This document shows, piece after piece, positions 56,036 to 64,000 of a stretch of DNA of 64,000 nt; positions within the stretch are counted from its first letter, which is position 1, and each line of letters starts with the position of its first letter. The translations under genes were made by a program, and so were the position numbers. Under the pieces are notes generated by a model. The model was given only the letters and a program-made list of their open reading frames with translations. It did no database searches and had not been told where the DNA came from. Origin of the DNA: Pirellulaceae bacterium (GTDB taxonomy: Bacteria; Planctomycetota; Planctomycetia; Pirellulales; Pirellulaceae); the NCBI GenBank assembly GCA_020852965.1, contig JADYZV010000094.1, forward strand, positions 1 through 64,000. The letters run 5' to 3'.

Positions 56036-57142
56036 TTAGGGTTGAGGGACTATTAGATTCTTCAACGCGTTGGCGTCGAGTTCGCCTGCCACTAGCGGAT
56101 GATTCCAGCGAGTCGACATCATCACCGAGTTAATACCCGAACCAATGCCTAGCAGCGCAACATGCTTTCCACCCGAAAGCGCACCCTGCTTTAGTCCAAG
56201 AGCCAGCGCGGTCGGCAATGCCACCGAGCCGGTGTTGCCCAGCCACGCAAACGTGCTGAAGTCGTTCAGCTCGGGCAAGTGAAGCGATTCGAGCATCAGC
56301 CGCCGGTGCGTGGCACCGACTTGATGGCAAACGGTCGCGTCGAATTCGTCGCGCTGAGCGCCTTCGGCCAGTAGTTGATCGAAAGTACGAACCCCTACGG
56401 CTATGCCGGCTTGCAATAGTTGCTCCGAGTCGGTTTGCATGAGCGGCTGCATCGCTCGCCCCGCTTGATCGTTGTCGCTCTGACACAACGCATGGTGTTG
56501 CGTTTCCGCTCGTGCCACACAGGAGAGCAAGCGATTATCGGTCTGACTCAGCTTGCGATCGACCAATAGCACCGCACAGCTCCCTGAGCCGATGGTCAGC
56601 GAAGCGAACGAGGGTTTGATCGTTTGACGAGTAAGATGCTCATCGGCATTGAGCGACGCGATCGTCGACTCGACCAAGCTGCGCGCGCTTTCGGTACCAA
56701 CCACGATGCCTGCGCGAATGGCGCCGCGCTCGATCAACGTAGCAATCTGTACCATGCCGCTGAGCAAGCCGAGACAGGCGTTGGAACAATCGTAGACCCA
56801 ACAATCGGAGCTCAGCCCCAGAGCGGCATGCACGCCGCAAGCCGTAGCGGGCTCGAGGTAGTCCCGGCAAACGCTGGCGTGGATCAAGCAACCGATATCC
56901 GCCCGGTCAAGACCCGTCGCATCGAGCGCAAGTCCAGCGGTCTGTGCGCTGGGGCCTCCGATCGAAGTGTCCCTTGGCCAGAATCGTCGCTCGGCAATGC
57001 CACTCATCAGCTCCAGCCTCCCCTCCGGCAAACGCAATCGCGAATAGGTCGGGGCCAACTGCTGTTCGATTTCTTGCGATGTGACAACTTCGCCAGGTAG
57101 GGTAAATGCTAAAGCTTCAATAGCGACACGTTCAAACTGCAC
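56036..57142 (-). CDS. OleA/FabH-like beta-ketoacyl synthase III
   Basis: 368 residues, GTG start. Thiolase-fold enzyme with nucleophile Cys123 in CSNACLGLLSGM, His273 in VCHQVGATH and Asn303 in LGNTGSVALPTAL. The SNACLG context and the longer chain resemble OleA, which joins two acyl-CoAs head to head, more than FabH (compare the gene at 33-1097 with NAACAGF). The oleB, oleC and oleD partners are not adjacent, so a different condensing role is possible. It precedes the UbiA-type gene on the same strand by 41 bases. A 29-unit heptamer array lies 30 bases before its start. Confidence 0.85.
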   Translation of the reverse strand: MQFERVAIEALAFTLPGEVVTSQEIEQQLAPTYSRLRLPEGRLELMSGIAERRFWPRDTSIGGPSAQTAGLALDATGLDRADIGCLIHASVCRDYLEPATACGVHAALGLSSDCWVYDCSNACLGLLSGMVQIATLIERGAIRAGIVVGTESARSLVESTIASLNADEHLTRQTIKPSFASLTIGSGSCAVLLVDRKLSQTDNRLLSCVARAETQHHALCQSDNDQAGRAMQPLMQTDSEQLLQAGIAVGVRTFDQLLAEGAQRDEFDATVCHQVGATHRRLMLESLHLPELNDFSTFAWLGNTGSVALPTALALGLKQGALSGGKHVALLGIGSGINSVMMSTRWNHPLVAGELDANALKNLIVPQP

Positions 57143-57172
57143 GGCTCGTGGCTCGATGAAAAAGGGGGGCTT

Positions 57173-57375
57173 GGTTCTTGGTTCTTGGTTCTTGGTTCTA
57201 GGCTCTAGGCTCTAGGTTCTAGGTTCTAGGCTCTAGGCTCTAGGCTCTAGGCTCTAGGCTCTAGGCTCTAGGCTCTAGGTTCTAGGTTCTAGGCTCTAGG
57301 CTCTAGGCTCTAGGCTCTAGGTTCTAGGCTCTAGGCTCTAGGCTCTAGGTTCTAGGTTCTAGGCTCTAGGTTCTA
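57173..57375. repeat. heptanucleotide tandem array, 29 units
   Basis: 203 bases equal to 29 units of 7: three GGTTCTT, then mixed GGTTCTA and GGCTCTA. The unit is a near relative of the one at 5935-6039. It lies directly upstream (minus strand) of the ketosynthase start at 57142, 30 bases away. Confidence 0.95.
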
Positions 57376-57382
57376 GGGCTTG

Positions 57383-57439
57383 GTAGTGGACGAGGTTACG
57401 AGTCGGTTTGAGTCAGGGACTCGCAACCTCGCCCACTGC
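57383..57439. repeat. family A palindrome
   Basis: GTAGTGGACGAGGTTACGAG and its inverse copy at 57416-57439 (GGGACTCGCAACCTCGCCCA), with an 11-base loop. It abuts the end of the heptamer array. Confidence 0.88.
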
Positions 57440-57929
57440 GGCAGACCCATAGGCCAGCTCGCGCGTAGGTTTGTGGGATACCGAATGATTTGCTAGCACA
57501 CTCCATTGGGCTAGCAATGCGCCGCAACACCAAATATAGAGTATCACTTGAAGCCTTGAAAAACGTTGTTACCTTTCTCCCATCGCTCTGGCAAAGGTTG
57601 CCAGTCACACTCGTGAGGACTCGGAGTTTAACGTATTCGGACGTTTTTCGCAGGGATTGTGCGAAAGCTGCTCTCGAATGTCAAGTAAGCCCAGTTGACG
57701 GTGCGTGTTGGATAAAATCATCGGGATGATGAAGCCACAGCCACCAACAACCTACTCGGGCCTACCATTCGTTAGCAACGCAACTTCGACGTGATGTATC
57801 TCGTCTGCTGCCTACCATTGCCCCTATTACGGAAATTGCTGGCCATTGTCCAGTTAGGATTTCTGCCTGCGCTTGTCTGATGCGTTGCCCTGAGCACCGA
57901 CGGACTTAAGATCTGACAAGGATTTTCAG

Positions 57930-58688
57930 ATGACAAAGCCAATCATTGGCATTAATGCGGATTTCCGCGCAGCTACCCACAGCCAACCTGCTTTCTCCTT
58001 TGTGGCAGCAGGGTACTACGATGCGATTGCTCGAGCAGGTGCCATTCCGGTGGTCCTGGCTCCCTTGGCTGACGAAGCAGGTATTGGTCAATTGCTCGAT
58101 CACCTCGATGGATGTGTACTGATTGGCGGCGGTGATTTGGACCCTCGCAATGATGGTTTCATGCTGCATCCTTCTGTGAAACCGATGGAAGCGCGACGCG
58201 AGCGCTTCGATCGCCGCCTGACACACGAGATCGTAGAACGTCGCCTACCGGTTCTGGCAATTGGCGCTGGAATGCAATTGCTGAATGTGGTTTGCGGTGG
58301 CAATCTGTTCCTACACCTCCCCGAAGACCTACCCGACGCGCTGCCTCACCGCGATGCCCAAGACCCTGCCCATCGGCACTCGTTGGTCATCGCCGCAGAT
58401 TCACTCATCGGTCGTGTGTACGGCGAAGGGGAGATTCGTGTTACCAGTCGCCATCACATGGCGATCGACGAAGTAGCTCAGGGCTTCCGCGTCACCGCGC
58501 GATGCCAAGATGGAGTGATTGAAGCCATCGAAAGCGAGATGATCGACTGGTTCGCTATCGGCACTCAGTTCCACCCCGAGTGTCCCTATGCGAGTGCACT
58601 CGATTGTCGCATTTTCGAAGAGTTCATTGAGGTGTTAACGGGAACGGGTGCTGCCGCTCATCCCGCCCTGGCGACGGTCGCCGCCTGA
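57930..58688 (+). CDS. class-I glutamine amidotransferase-like protein lacking the nucleophile
   Basis: 252 residues of the gamma-glutamyl-GABA hydrolase (PuuD, peptidase C26) family. Seen: IGINADFRA, the LIGGGDLDPRN substrate loop, and the His-Glu pair in GTQFHPECPY. The nucleophile elbow, normally GICRGMQLLN, reads AIGAGMQLLN, so the catalytic Cys is Gly112. Everything else is well kept, so this is a maintained protein with a non-hydrolytic role or another chemistry, not a decayed gene. AAGGA lies about 8 bases before the ATG. Single gene, followed by three family B units and a strong hairpin. Confidence 0.87.
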   Translation: MTKPIIGINADFRAATHSQPAFSFVAAGYYDAIARAGAIPVVLAPLADEAGIGQLLDHLDGCVLIGGGDLDPRNDGFMLHPSVKPMEARRERFDRRLTHEIVERRLPVLAIGAGMQLLNVVCGGNLFLHLPEDLPDALPHRDAQDPAHRHSLVIAADSLIGRVYGEGEIRVTSRHHMAIDEVAQGFRVTARCQDGVIEAIESEMIDWFAIGTQFHPECPYASALDCRIFEEFIEVLTGTGAAAHPALATVAA

Positions 58689-58703
58689 CCACTCCCCTAG
58701 CAG

Positions 58704-58810
58704 AATGTGCCCCGACGATCCGCCGTCGGATTGCATTAGAATGTGGCCCGACGCTCCGCCGTCGGTTTGCATTAGAATGTGGCCCGACGCTCCGCCGTCG
58801 GTTTGCATTT
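58704..58810. repeat. three tandem family B units, 36-base period
   Basis: Units at 58704-58739, 58740-58775 and 58776-58810, each starting AATGTG-CCCGACG and ending CGTCGG-TTGCATT. The last two are nearly identical. Each has a small stem (CCGACG/CGTCGG). The array begins 15 bases after the stop of the amidotransferase-like gene. Confidence 0.95.
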
Positions 58811-59122
58811 CCTAGCAACAACTAACTAACGCGATTCCGCGCGCAACAGCAAGGACCGCTCGCCCCTGCATGGATTGCAAATGGCGGCGCGCGGAATCGT
58901 TTTTTCAATTAACAATTAGGTGGGCGGCCTCACCATGCTGACGGGATACGCCCGAGTCCCACGCCAGCAGATGAGGCCGACCCATTTCTCCTAGTTGCCG
59001 CTTTATTAAGGCTAGTTTATCTTCGCCAGGCTGGCTGATAAGTCTATCGGTTTTCCACATCTTTAGCATGAGCGGCGACGGAACAATGCTCAAAACCGGA
59101 CGTGTAGCTAAGTAGTGGGACT
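58811..59122. other. intergenic region, no supported gene
   Basis: Holds a terminator-like hairpin (58832-58905). An 88-codon minus-strand frame (58905-59171) overlaps the end of apbE and looks unlike a protein. The rest shows nothing. Confidence 0.5.
58832..58905 (+). terminator. hairpin followed by a T-run
   Basis: Arms CGATTCCGCGCGC (58832-58844) and GCGCGCGGAATCG (58887-58899) are perfect 13-base complements, followed by six T. The 42-base loop is longer than in typical terminators, but the GC-rich stem plus T-run fits Rho-independent ending of the plus-strand gene upstream. Confidence 0.55.
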
Positions 59123-60268
59123 TCAGCGGGTACATTCCCCTTCGGCTGACTCTCGAGGCAGCTCGGTCCATTGATCGGGCGCGACGTTCAAGAGTTCGAC
59201 ATGGGGACGCGTCTCACGCTCGGAGGCGACGACTAACACTACCCCTACTTGTGGGTGGCTTTCGCAAAATACCCGCGCACGCTCGAGCCCCATCACGAAT
59301 AGTGCCGTCGCCAAAGCATCCGCCACCGCACCGCTGCGACATATCACGGTTGCACTCAGTAGGCCCTGCGCGGGCCAGCCGCTGCGGGGATCAATGATAT
59401 GACTGTAGCGCTGGCCACCGAAGTGAAAAAACTGTTTGCCCGAACCACTGGTTCCAAGCGCTTGATCGCGCAGCCGAATCGTCCCCAAGACTTGTTCCAA
59501 TCGCCACGGATGCCTGAGTGAGACGAGCCAACCACCACCGGTCTGCGGATGCTGCCGCGCCCCGCGCGCGACAACGGAACTGAGTCCACCATGGATCATG
59601 AAATCCGCGATTCCGCCGTTGTCGAGTCGCTGGGCCGCCCGGTCAAGCGCGTAGCCCTTTCCGATTCCTCCTGGATTCGTTTTCACCCCAGTGCGCAGCA
59701 AGCGACCTTGTCTCGCCGTCCCATCCAACTCCAGAAACTGTGAACCGACCCGTTGCAACGCGTCAGCGATCTGCTCTGGCGACGGCACGACACCTTGCCG
59801 CCGTGAAAAGCCCCATGCTTCCGACAGGCTACCGGCCGTGATGTCAAACGCTCCGTCGGTCCAGGTATGGATGTCCTGGGCCAGTTGAAGCAACGTCAGG
59901 CTATCGTGAGACAGCGGTATTGCGCGCTGGCTACCGAAGCGATTGAGCACGCTCAAATCGCTTCGCGGCTTGTAGACACTCAGCCGACTTTCGAGCTGCT
60001 CTACCAAGTCGAGCGCTTCGACTGCCAAGTCGGCGGCCTGCGGATACTGGAATTGATTGAACAGCACTTCGAACTCGCAGGCCATGGCTGACCGCGATAC
60101 GCTCAGCAACAGACGTTCGACGACCGGCTGTTGGGTTGTCTGAGCCTGAGCTGCCTGCGACGGCGAGTCAAACTCTTTTACCGGTGCGAGTCGCTGGAAC
60201 CATTCGTTGAGTGTGTTAACGTGCAGGGGAGGATTCATGTGCATTGGATAATGTAGAGGTGCAATCAT
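59123..60268 (-). CDS. apbE: FAD:protein FMN transferase
   Basis: 381 residues in the longest frame; starts at 60244 or 60238 are also possible. It attaches FMN covalently to Thr residues of Nqr/Rnf-type proteins, using FAD and Mg. Seen: AMACEFEVLFNQ, the LEQLESRLSVYKPRSDLSVL block, TDGAFDITAGSLSEAWGF, the FAD loop NPGGIGKGYALDRAAQRL, FMIHGGLSSVVARG and the HIIDPRSGWPA metal/substrate loop with AVADALATALFVMG. No lipoprotein Cys is seen at the start, and no clear signal peptide. No Nqr or Rnf genes in the window. A family C element lies right before the start. Confidence 0.92.
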   Translation of the reverse strand: MIAPLHYPMHMNPPLHVNTLNEWFQRLAPVKEFDSPSQAAQAQTTQQPVVERLLLSVSRSAMACEFEVLFNQFQYPQAADLAVEALDLVEQLESRLSVYKPRSDLSVLNRFGSQRAIPLSHDSLTLLQLAQDIHTWTDGAFDITAGSLSEAWGFSRRQGVVPSPEQIADALQRVGSQFLELDGTARQGRLLRTGVKTNPGGIGKGYALDRAAQRLDNGGIADFMIHGGLSSVVARGARQHPQTGGGWLVSLRHPWRLEQVLGTIRLRDQALGTSGSGKQFFHFGGQRYSHIIDPRSGWPAQGLLSATVICRSGAVADALATALFVMGLERARVFCESHPQVGVVLVVASERETRPHVELLNVAPDQWTELPRESAEGECTR

Positions 60269-60279
60269 GTGTCGCTACC

Positions 60280-60337
60280 ATCCGTGCTAGCCAATGTCAC
60301 GAATTCTCGCACGGGTGGCAAAGCCGGAGCACCGATG
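60280..60337. repeat. family C palindrome, degenerate copy
   Basis: ATCCGTGCTAGCCAATGTCA and GCAAAGCCGGAGCACCGATG form the two ends; the arms are shorter than at 17848-17924. It lies between the M28 peptidase stop and the apbE start. Confidence 0.75.
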
Positions 60338-60399
60338 ACAGGGAACGAAGACGATCATACTTCGTCGCCGATCTCGCATGAGAACTACGCAAGTCGAAC

Positions 60400-62211
60400 T
60401 CAGCGGTCTCGGGCTTCGATGGCCGAGCGGCGGGCGGCTTCAAATTCGTCGCCGCGAATCCACTGCGGCATGTCAGCTTGGTTGGCCACTTCAAAACCCA
60501 GTTGCATTAGCAATCGGGCATCGTCGATTGCACCCGTCAAATCCCAGCTCGCATCGAATTCGTCGCTCGGTTGATGATACGTCTTTTCCACCCAAGCTCC
60601 CAATTGCTCCTTGCCCCAACCGTCGGGTCGATCGATGATTTTGATACCGCTGTGCAGGTAGACTCCGGGCACCCCCACTTTGGCTAAGCTGAATTGATCG
60701 GAGCGATAATAGTAGCCACGATCGGGAAAGTAGTCGGGGATCACCGTCCGGCCCTGCCACTTGGCCACGCGTTCGACTAGCCCATCGAGATTCGATTTAC
60801 CATAGCCGATCACATTCACATCGTGAGCTCGGCCTAGAAAGTTGATTCCATCAATGTTGATGACTGCGGCCATGTACCCCGTCGGCATTGGAGGGTGCAG
60901 TGCCAAGTGCTGCGAGCCGAGTAGTCCCTGCTCCTCCGCTCCTACAAAGGCAAATAGCAGGCTGCGTTTGGGCCGCTCCGGCAAGGCAGCCATCGCCTTG
61001 GCTATCGTCAACAGCGAAGCGACTCCTGAAGCGTTGTCGACTGCTCCATTGTAGATATTGTCCCCGTCCGCATCGCGAGTTTCCGCCATTCCCAAGTGGT
61101 CGTGGTGCGCGGTGTAGACCACAAACTCGCGCGCTAATTGGGGATCGCTCCCCGGTATCACCCCCAATACGTTGCCGGTCATCTGTTCGCGCACCGAGCA
61201 TTGCATCTCCAGTGAGAGTTCAACTCCCAGCGGTACCGGCTTGAAGTCGCGTGACTGAGCTTGATCGATGAGCTGCTGAAGGTCGTGGCCCGAGAAATTA
61301 ATTAATTTCTGCGCCGCCTCTTCCGTCAACCAACCTTTGAGCTTTGTGCGCGGTCCTTGCGAGCTAGCGAGTTCGAACTCCTCGCCGCTCCACGAAGTGC
61401 GAACGACTTGGTAGGGATACCCGGCTGATTCCGTGGTATGGATGATCAGCGCACCGGCCGCCCCCAGCTTGGCAGCCATTTGGTATTTGTAATCCCAACG
61501 ACCGTAGTAGAGCCGTCGCTTGCCTGCGAAGAGATCGGGGTCATCAGCGGGGTCGTTGTTGAGTACGACCAATATCTTGCCGCGCATGTCGGTCTGTTTA
61601 AAATCGTTCCAATCGTACTCGGGGGCTTGGATACCATAGCCAACGAAGACCAGCTCGGCGTTTTCGATGCTGATCGTTGGTTCCGCTTTACCGCTGATCG
61701 CCATCATATCATCCAGCAATCGCAGGCTGAGAGTACCCGCCGAATTGCTCTTATCGCTGGCGACGTCAGCTTGTTTTTGCTCCGGTTTCGCGCGACGAAA
61801 GTCGATCATCTCGGGAGCCCGAGTTGTCAGACCGCGCAGTGGGACCGGCTGAAACCACGTCGACTCGCCCGCTTCGGTTTTAGCGGCTGGTTCAATACCG
61901 AGCGCTTCGAGCTGACACGAGATATAGAGTTGCGCCAATTGATCTCCTCGCGAGCCAGGCCCACGGCCTTCGAGCAGATCATCGGCTAGGAAGCGAATAT
62001 GCGCCCGCAGTCCCGCCGCATCGATCACCTCTGCCGCAGCCCGCGCTCCGGCGCTCGGTTCCGATTCGCCCCGCACGACTGTCGGTACCGCATTTTCCGG
62101 CTGCGTCTCCTGCGAGTAGGCCGAAGTGAAAGCGACAACCACGACTGTTGCGACCAATATCCCTTGCGAAAATCGGCTGCGAAACATATTGGTCAACGTC
62201 GACGGTTGCAT
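60400..62211 (-). CDS. secreted M28 family metallopeptidase with PA domain
   Basis: About 603 residues from the ATG at 62211, with a signal peptide ending near TSAYSQE. A protease-associated (PA) domain lies inserted at about 165-310 (ENAELVFVGYGIQAPEYDW). The two-zinc site of M28 is complete: HHDHLG, GAVDNASGVA, GAEEQGLLGS, YYRSDQFSL and, near the end, TYHQPSDEFD. The catalytic pair therefore looks intact; it acts as an exported aminopeptidase or carboxypeptidase. Length is normal for PA-containing M28 proteins. The gene is flanked by repeat elements and is not clearly part of an operon. Confidence 0.92.
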   Translation of the reverse strand: MQPSTLTNMFRSRFSQGILVATVVVVAFTSAYSQETQPENAVPTVVRGESEPSAGARAAAEVIDAAGLRAHIRFLADDLLEGRGPGSRGDQLAQLYISCQLEALGIEPAAKTEAGESTWFQPVPLRGLTTRAPEMIDFRRAKPEQKQADVASDKSNSAGTLSLRLLDDMMAISGKAEPTISIENAELVFVGYGIQAPEYDWNDFKQTDMRGKILVVLNNDPADDPDLFAGKRRLYYGRWDYKYQMAAKLGAAGALIIHTTESAGYPYQVVRTSWSGEEFELASSQGPRTKLKGWLTEEAAQKLINFSGHDLQQLIDQAQSRDFKPVPLGVELSLEMQCSVREQMTGNVLGVIPGSDPQLAREFVVYTAHHDHLGMAETRDADGDNIYNGAVDNASGVASLLTIAKAMAALPERPKRSLLFAFVGAEEQGLLGSQHLALHPPMPTGYMAAVINIDGINFLGRAHDVNVIGYGKSNLDGLVERVAKWQGRTVIPDYFPDRGYYYRSDQFSLAKVGVPGVYLHSGIKIIDRPDGWGKEQLGAWVEKTYHQPSDEFDASWDLTGAIDDARLLMQLGFEVANQADMPQWIRGDEFEAARRSAIEARDR

Positions 62212-62289
62212 TGAAACAACTCTCCGAAATGAACGATAGGATCGAAAAGGGATACGTTTCGCTGAACGTAACCACAAAAAAATGTCTTC

Positions 62290-62320
62290 ATCATTCTGCC
62301 AACCATGATTCTGCCTCGTC
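62290..62320. repeat. family E fragment
   Basis: CATCATTCTGCCAACCATGA then TTCTGCC matches the left part of family E (26944 and 46615). It is in the short gap upstream of the M28 gene. Confidence 0.45.
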
Positions 62321-62349
62321 CCATATTGGATCCAACGACGAACGAAGTT

Positions 62350-62964
62350 CTAACACTCCAGGCTTTCTTCAGGGGTGACTATCTCGAGCAGCTCGACGGC
62401 GGGCTTGCCGTCGCAATAGATCAAAGCGGTACGTCCATAGGTTGTGCTACCAGTCGGCACTCCAAACCACTCGGCCAACTCGGGGCCGCAGGCAACGCGC
62501 CACAGCGCATTGAGCTGAACGTGTCGTAGTACATCGTGCGCGATCAGCACGCGGCCCAAGGGAATGCCCTGTGATAGAATCTCATCGCGGACTTGGGGCT
62601 GCAGCGTGCCCAAAGCCAATCGCACGATACCAAATAGCACCACGCACCGATCGGCTTGTCGACGCAACAGAATCTTGCGCATGTAATGCGTTTCATTCTG
62701 CCTACAGGCCAATACTTCGACATCGACCGAATCTTTATGGCGATGTTCGACCGTGACTGTCATGTGCTTTTCATGATCGAGCATGCTACGGTAGGCGGGG
62801 GGACACTCCTCCGTGGTGCAGTGCGAAAACGAACCCAGCTCGGCGAGCCGGGGATAGAACAGTCCAATGAGCCGCACGAGCTGTGCGCTAGGCGAGGTCG
62901 CTTCCAACAAGGGAAGACTCCTGTAGTGGTGGGACTTACTTGGCGACGACGGGCAGCAGCCCAT
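62350..62964 (-). CDS. chorismate-lyase-like protein (UbiC/DUF98 type)
   Basis: 204 residues. The central region (PAYRSMLDHEKHMTVTVEHR, VEVLACRQNETHYMRKILL, RLALGTLQPQVRDEILSQGI and the end YGRTALIYCDGKPAVELLEI) follows the UbiC-like fold, in which chorismate loses pyruvate to give 4-hydroxybenzoate. The critical Arg/Glu cannot be confirmed by eye, so DUF98-type unknown function is also possible. The start overlaps the end of the polyprenyl synthase gene by 29 bases, indicating translational coupling; a 4-hydroxybenzoate maker next to a polyprenyl-chain maker is sensible for prenyl-aromatic synthesis. The N-terminal 30 residues may be non-native. Confidence 0.65.
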   Translation of the reverse strand: MGCCPSSPSKSHHYRSLPLLEATSPSAQLVRLIGLFYPRLAELGSFSHCTTEECPPAYRSMLDHEKHMTVTVEHRHKDSVDVEVLACRQNETHYMRKILLRRQADRCVVLFGIVRLALGTLQPQVRDEILSQGIPLGRVLIAHDVLRHVQLNALWRVACGPELAEWFGVPTGSTTYGRTALIYCDGKPAVELLEIVTPEESLEC

Positions 62965-64000
62965 GCGGGGCGATGGCTACCATCGGAGGATCGGCGGGGT
63001 CTTCGTGTTCGAGCACGGTGTCGACTAGGTACAATAACAAACGCTGCATCGGTTCGGAGTCGATTTGTGCGGCGGCTTCCAGGGCGCGCTGCTCGTGCTT
63101 TTCAATCAACCGCCGCGCCTGCTCGAAGACTTGCGCCTGTCGATACAATTGTCGAACTTGTGACAGCTTTTCCGTATCGCTTAAATCGCACTCGTAACTC
63201 ACAAGATGCAGCAAGCGACTCTGGTCCTCATCGGAGAGATTGGCCAAGGCCAGTGCCCACAGCAGCGTCGGGCGACCGCCGAGCACATCTCCGCCGGCGG
63301 ACAGTTTGTTGTGTTGATCCCCTTCCCAATCGGCCAGGTCATTGAGGATTTGAAAAGCGACACCGATATTTCGCGCAAACAATTTGATCGGTTCGGCCAA
63401 CGAGCTAACATCACCGGCCAAGCGTGCTCCGGTGTACAAGGCCGCTTCGAAGGCGGGCGCTGTCTTGAGTGCGTAGACCTTGAGCGCATCCAGTGGGGTT
63501 AAGCGTTTGTCGCTCGCGTCGCGCCATAGCAGCTCGGCACCTTGCCCCTCGGCCAAGCGAGTGTGAGCGCCCGCCAAACAATCCAAGATGTCGGCGGCAC
63601 AATCCGAGCCGATTTCGGAACCGCTGCGGCTGACCATGCGATAGCCCAAGCCGATTAGGTAATCGCCCACGTTGATGGCTGTCGGCAGACCAAAGCGACG
63701 GTGCATGGTTTCGTGACCGTAGCGATAACCATCGTCGTCTTCGATATCATCGTGTACCAAGCTCGCTTTGTGAAACATTTCGATACTCATCGCCGCTCGC
63801 AGAACAGCATCGGAGTACTTGGCGATGGCTTCCGGCCCGCCGTTGAGCGTCGCTTCTCCATCGGCGAGCGCATCGTAGGTCGCCAACGTCATGAAGGGAC
63901 GCGAGTACTTACCTCCGCGACTGACGAAGTCCAGCCCCAGTGCTTCGGTAGCGGCAATAGGGTCGATGCCCTCGAGTGGGTTGTGAGCCGAGTTGTCGAG
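62936..64000 (-). CDS. polyprenyl synthase, 5' end outside the window
   Basis: The frame stays open to the right edge of the window, and the extra codons read LGLDFVSRGGKYSRPFMTLA, the GGK-x-RP substrate motif of trans-isoprenyl diphosphate synthases, so the gene is cut and an apparent start at 63892 is false. First Asp-rich motif VHDDIEDDDGYRYG; second region QILNDLADWEGDQHN, where DxxxD-type spacing replaces DDxxD. It chains C5 units into a polyprenyl diphosphate, probably for quinones or carriers. Coupled to the chorismate-lyase-like gene downstream. Confidence 0.9.
   Translation of the reverse strand, partial: LDNSAHNPLEGIDPIAATEALGLDFVSRGGKYSRPFMTLATYDALADGEATLNGGPEAIAKYSDAVLRAAMSIEMFHKASLVHDDIEDDDGYRYGHETMHRRFGLPTAINVGDYLIGLGYRMVSRSGSEIGSDCAADILDCLAGAHTRLAEGQGAELLWRDASDKRLTPLDALKVYALKTAPAFEAALYTGARLAGDVSSLAEPIKLFARNIGVAFQILNDLADWEGDQHNKLSAGGDVLGGRPTLLWALALANLSDEDQSRLLHLVSYECDLSDTEKLSQVRQLYRQAQVFEQARRLIEKHEQRALEAAAQIDSEPMQRLLLYLVDTVLEHEDPADPPMVAIAPHGLLPVVAK

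Larger units (their letters stand above)
57143..57929. other. long repeat-rich divergent region
   Basis: About 790 bases. It holds the 203-base heptamer array (57173-57375), a family A palindrome (57383-57439) and about 480 bases with no recognisable gene. A 79-codon plus-strand frame at 57490-57729 has no ribosome site or protein-like pattern. Confidence 0.6.

Noticed and set aside
57173-57375. Possible CRISPR array
   Set aside because: The unit is 7 bases with no spacers; it is a simple tandem repeat.
57490-57729. Possible small gene of 79 codons
   Set aside because: No ribosome site and no recognisable feature; lies in a repeat-rich gap.
58704-58810. Possible short CRISPR array (three 36-base units)
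   Set aside because: The whole 36-base unit repeats with no variable spacer, and it belongs to the dispersed family B.
58905-59171. Possible small gene of 88 codons
   Set aside because: Overlaps the 3' end of apbE and covers a terminator-like hairpin; composition not protein-like.
63892-64000. Start of the polyprenyl synthase at 63892
   Set aside because: The frame stays open upstream and encodes the GGK-x-RP motif, so the true start lies beyond the window.
1-64000. tRNA or rRNA genes, prophage, insertion sequences with transposase
   Set aside because: No cloverleaf-like sequence, rRNA motif, phage structural gene or transposase motif was recognised; a tRNAscan or Infernal run would settle the RNA question.

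Overview
The window looks like chromosomal DNA of a planctomycete, most likely of the Pirellulales. The call rests on gene families typical of that group: a DUF1549/DUF1553 cytochrome protein followed by a DUF1501 protein, a DUF1559 fragment, Cys-type sulfatases, secreted PQQ-type propellers, many secreted proteins of unknown role, and a MoxR/DUF58/BatA/VWA operon. No rRNA, tRNA, IS element, prophage or CRISPR array was recognised.

Layout. 0-8.1 kb (minus strand): MoxR ATPase, DUF58, two large membrane VWA proteins, then fabH. 8.1-11.4 kb (plus): a terpenoid-cyclase-like/DUF4159 protein and a small HExxH protein, divergent from moxR and probably part of the same envelope system. 11.8-15.9 kb: a secreted protein ending in a Hint (intein-fold) domain, a secreted repeat protein and a small aromatic-rich secreted protein. 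16-20.2 kb: two sulfatases, one fused to an exonuclease/phosphatase domain. 20.4-26.6 kb: carB, a SUI1-like factor, a D-threonine-aldolase-like PLP enzyme and a PQQ propeller. 27.1-31.9 kb: a thioredoxin/c-heme/PDZ protein, a double alpha/beta hydrolase and rmlB. 31.9-38.5 kb is an accessory, decaying stretch: truncated DUF1559, VOC and nitrilase genes, unknown proteins and a DUF4365/HicA-like pair. 38.5-40 kb: two TPM-domain proteins. 40-44.2 kb is a housekeeping operon rho-ribH-mscL-nusB-scpB. 44.8-46.6 kb: a parvulin, a redoxin and a membrane protein carrying two incomplete acyl-carrier domains. 47-51.6 kb: the DUF1549/1553-DUF1501 pair. 51.9-64 kb: gyrA, a UbiA-type prenyltransferase, an OleA-like ketosynthase, a class-I amidotransferase-like protein lacking its nucleophile, apbE, an M28 peptidase, a chorismate-lyase-like protein and a polyprenyl synthase running off the right end.

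Between the genes lie several families of short dispersed palindromes (called A to E below), two long heptanucleotide arrays directly upstream of start codons, and some single inverted repeats. Family B copies repeatedly lie just after stop codons, and one lies in frame inside the UbiA-type gene. Family D copies lie just before two start codons. One family C copy supplies the last codons and the stop of the fused sulfatase. These elements are the most distinctive feature of the window.

All product calls come from reading sequence motifs; no database search was possible.
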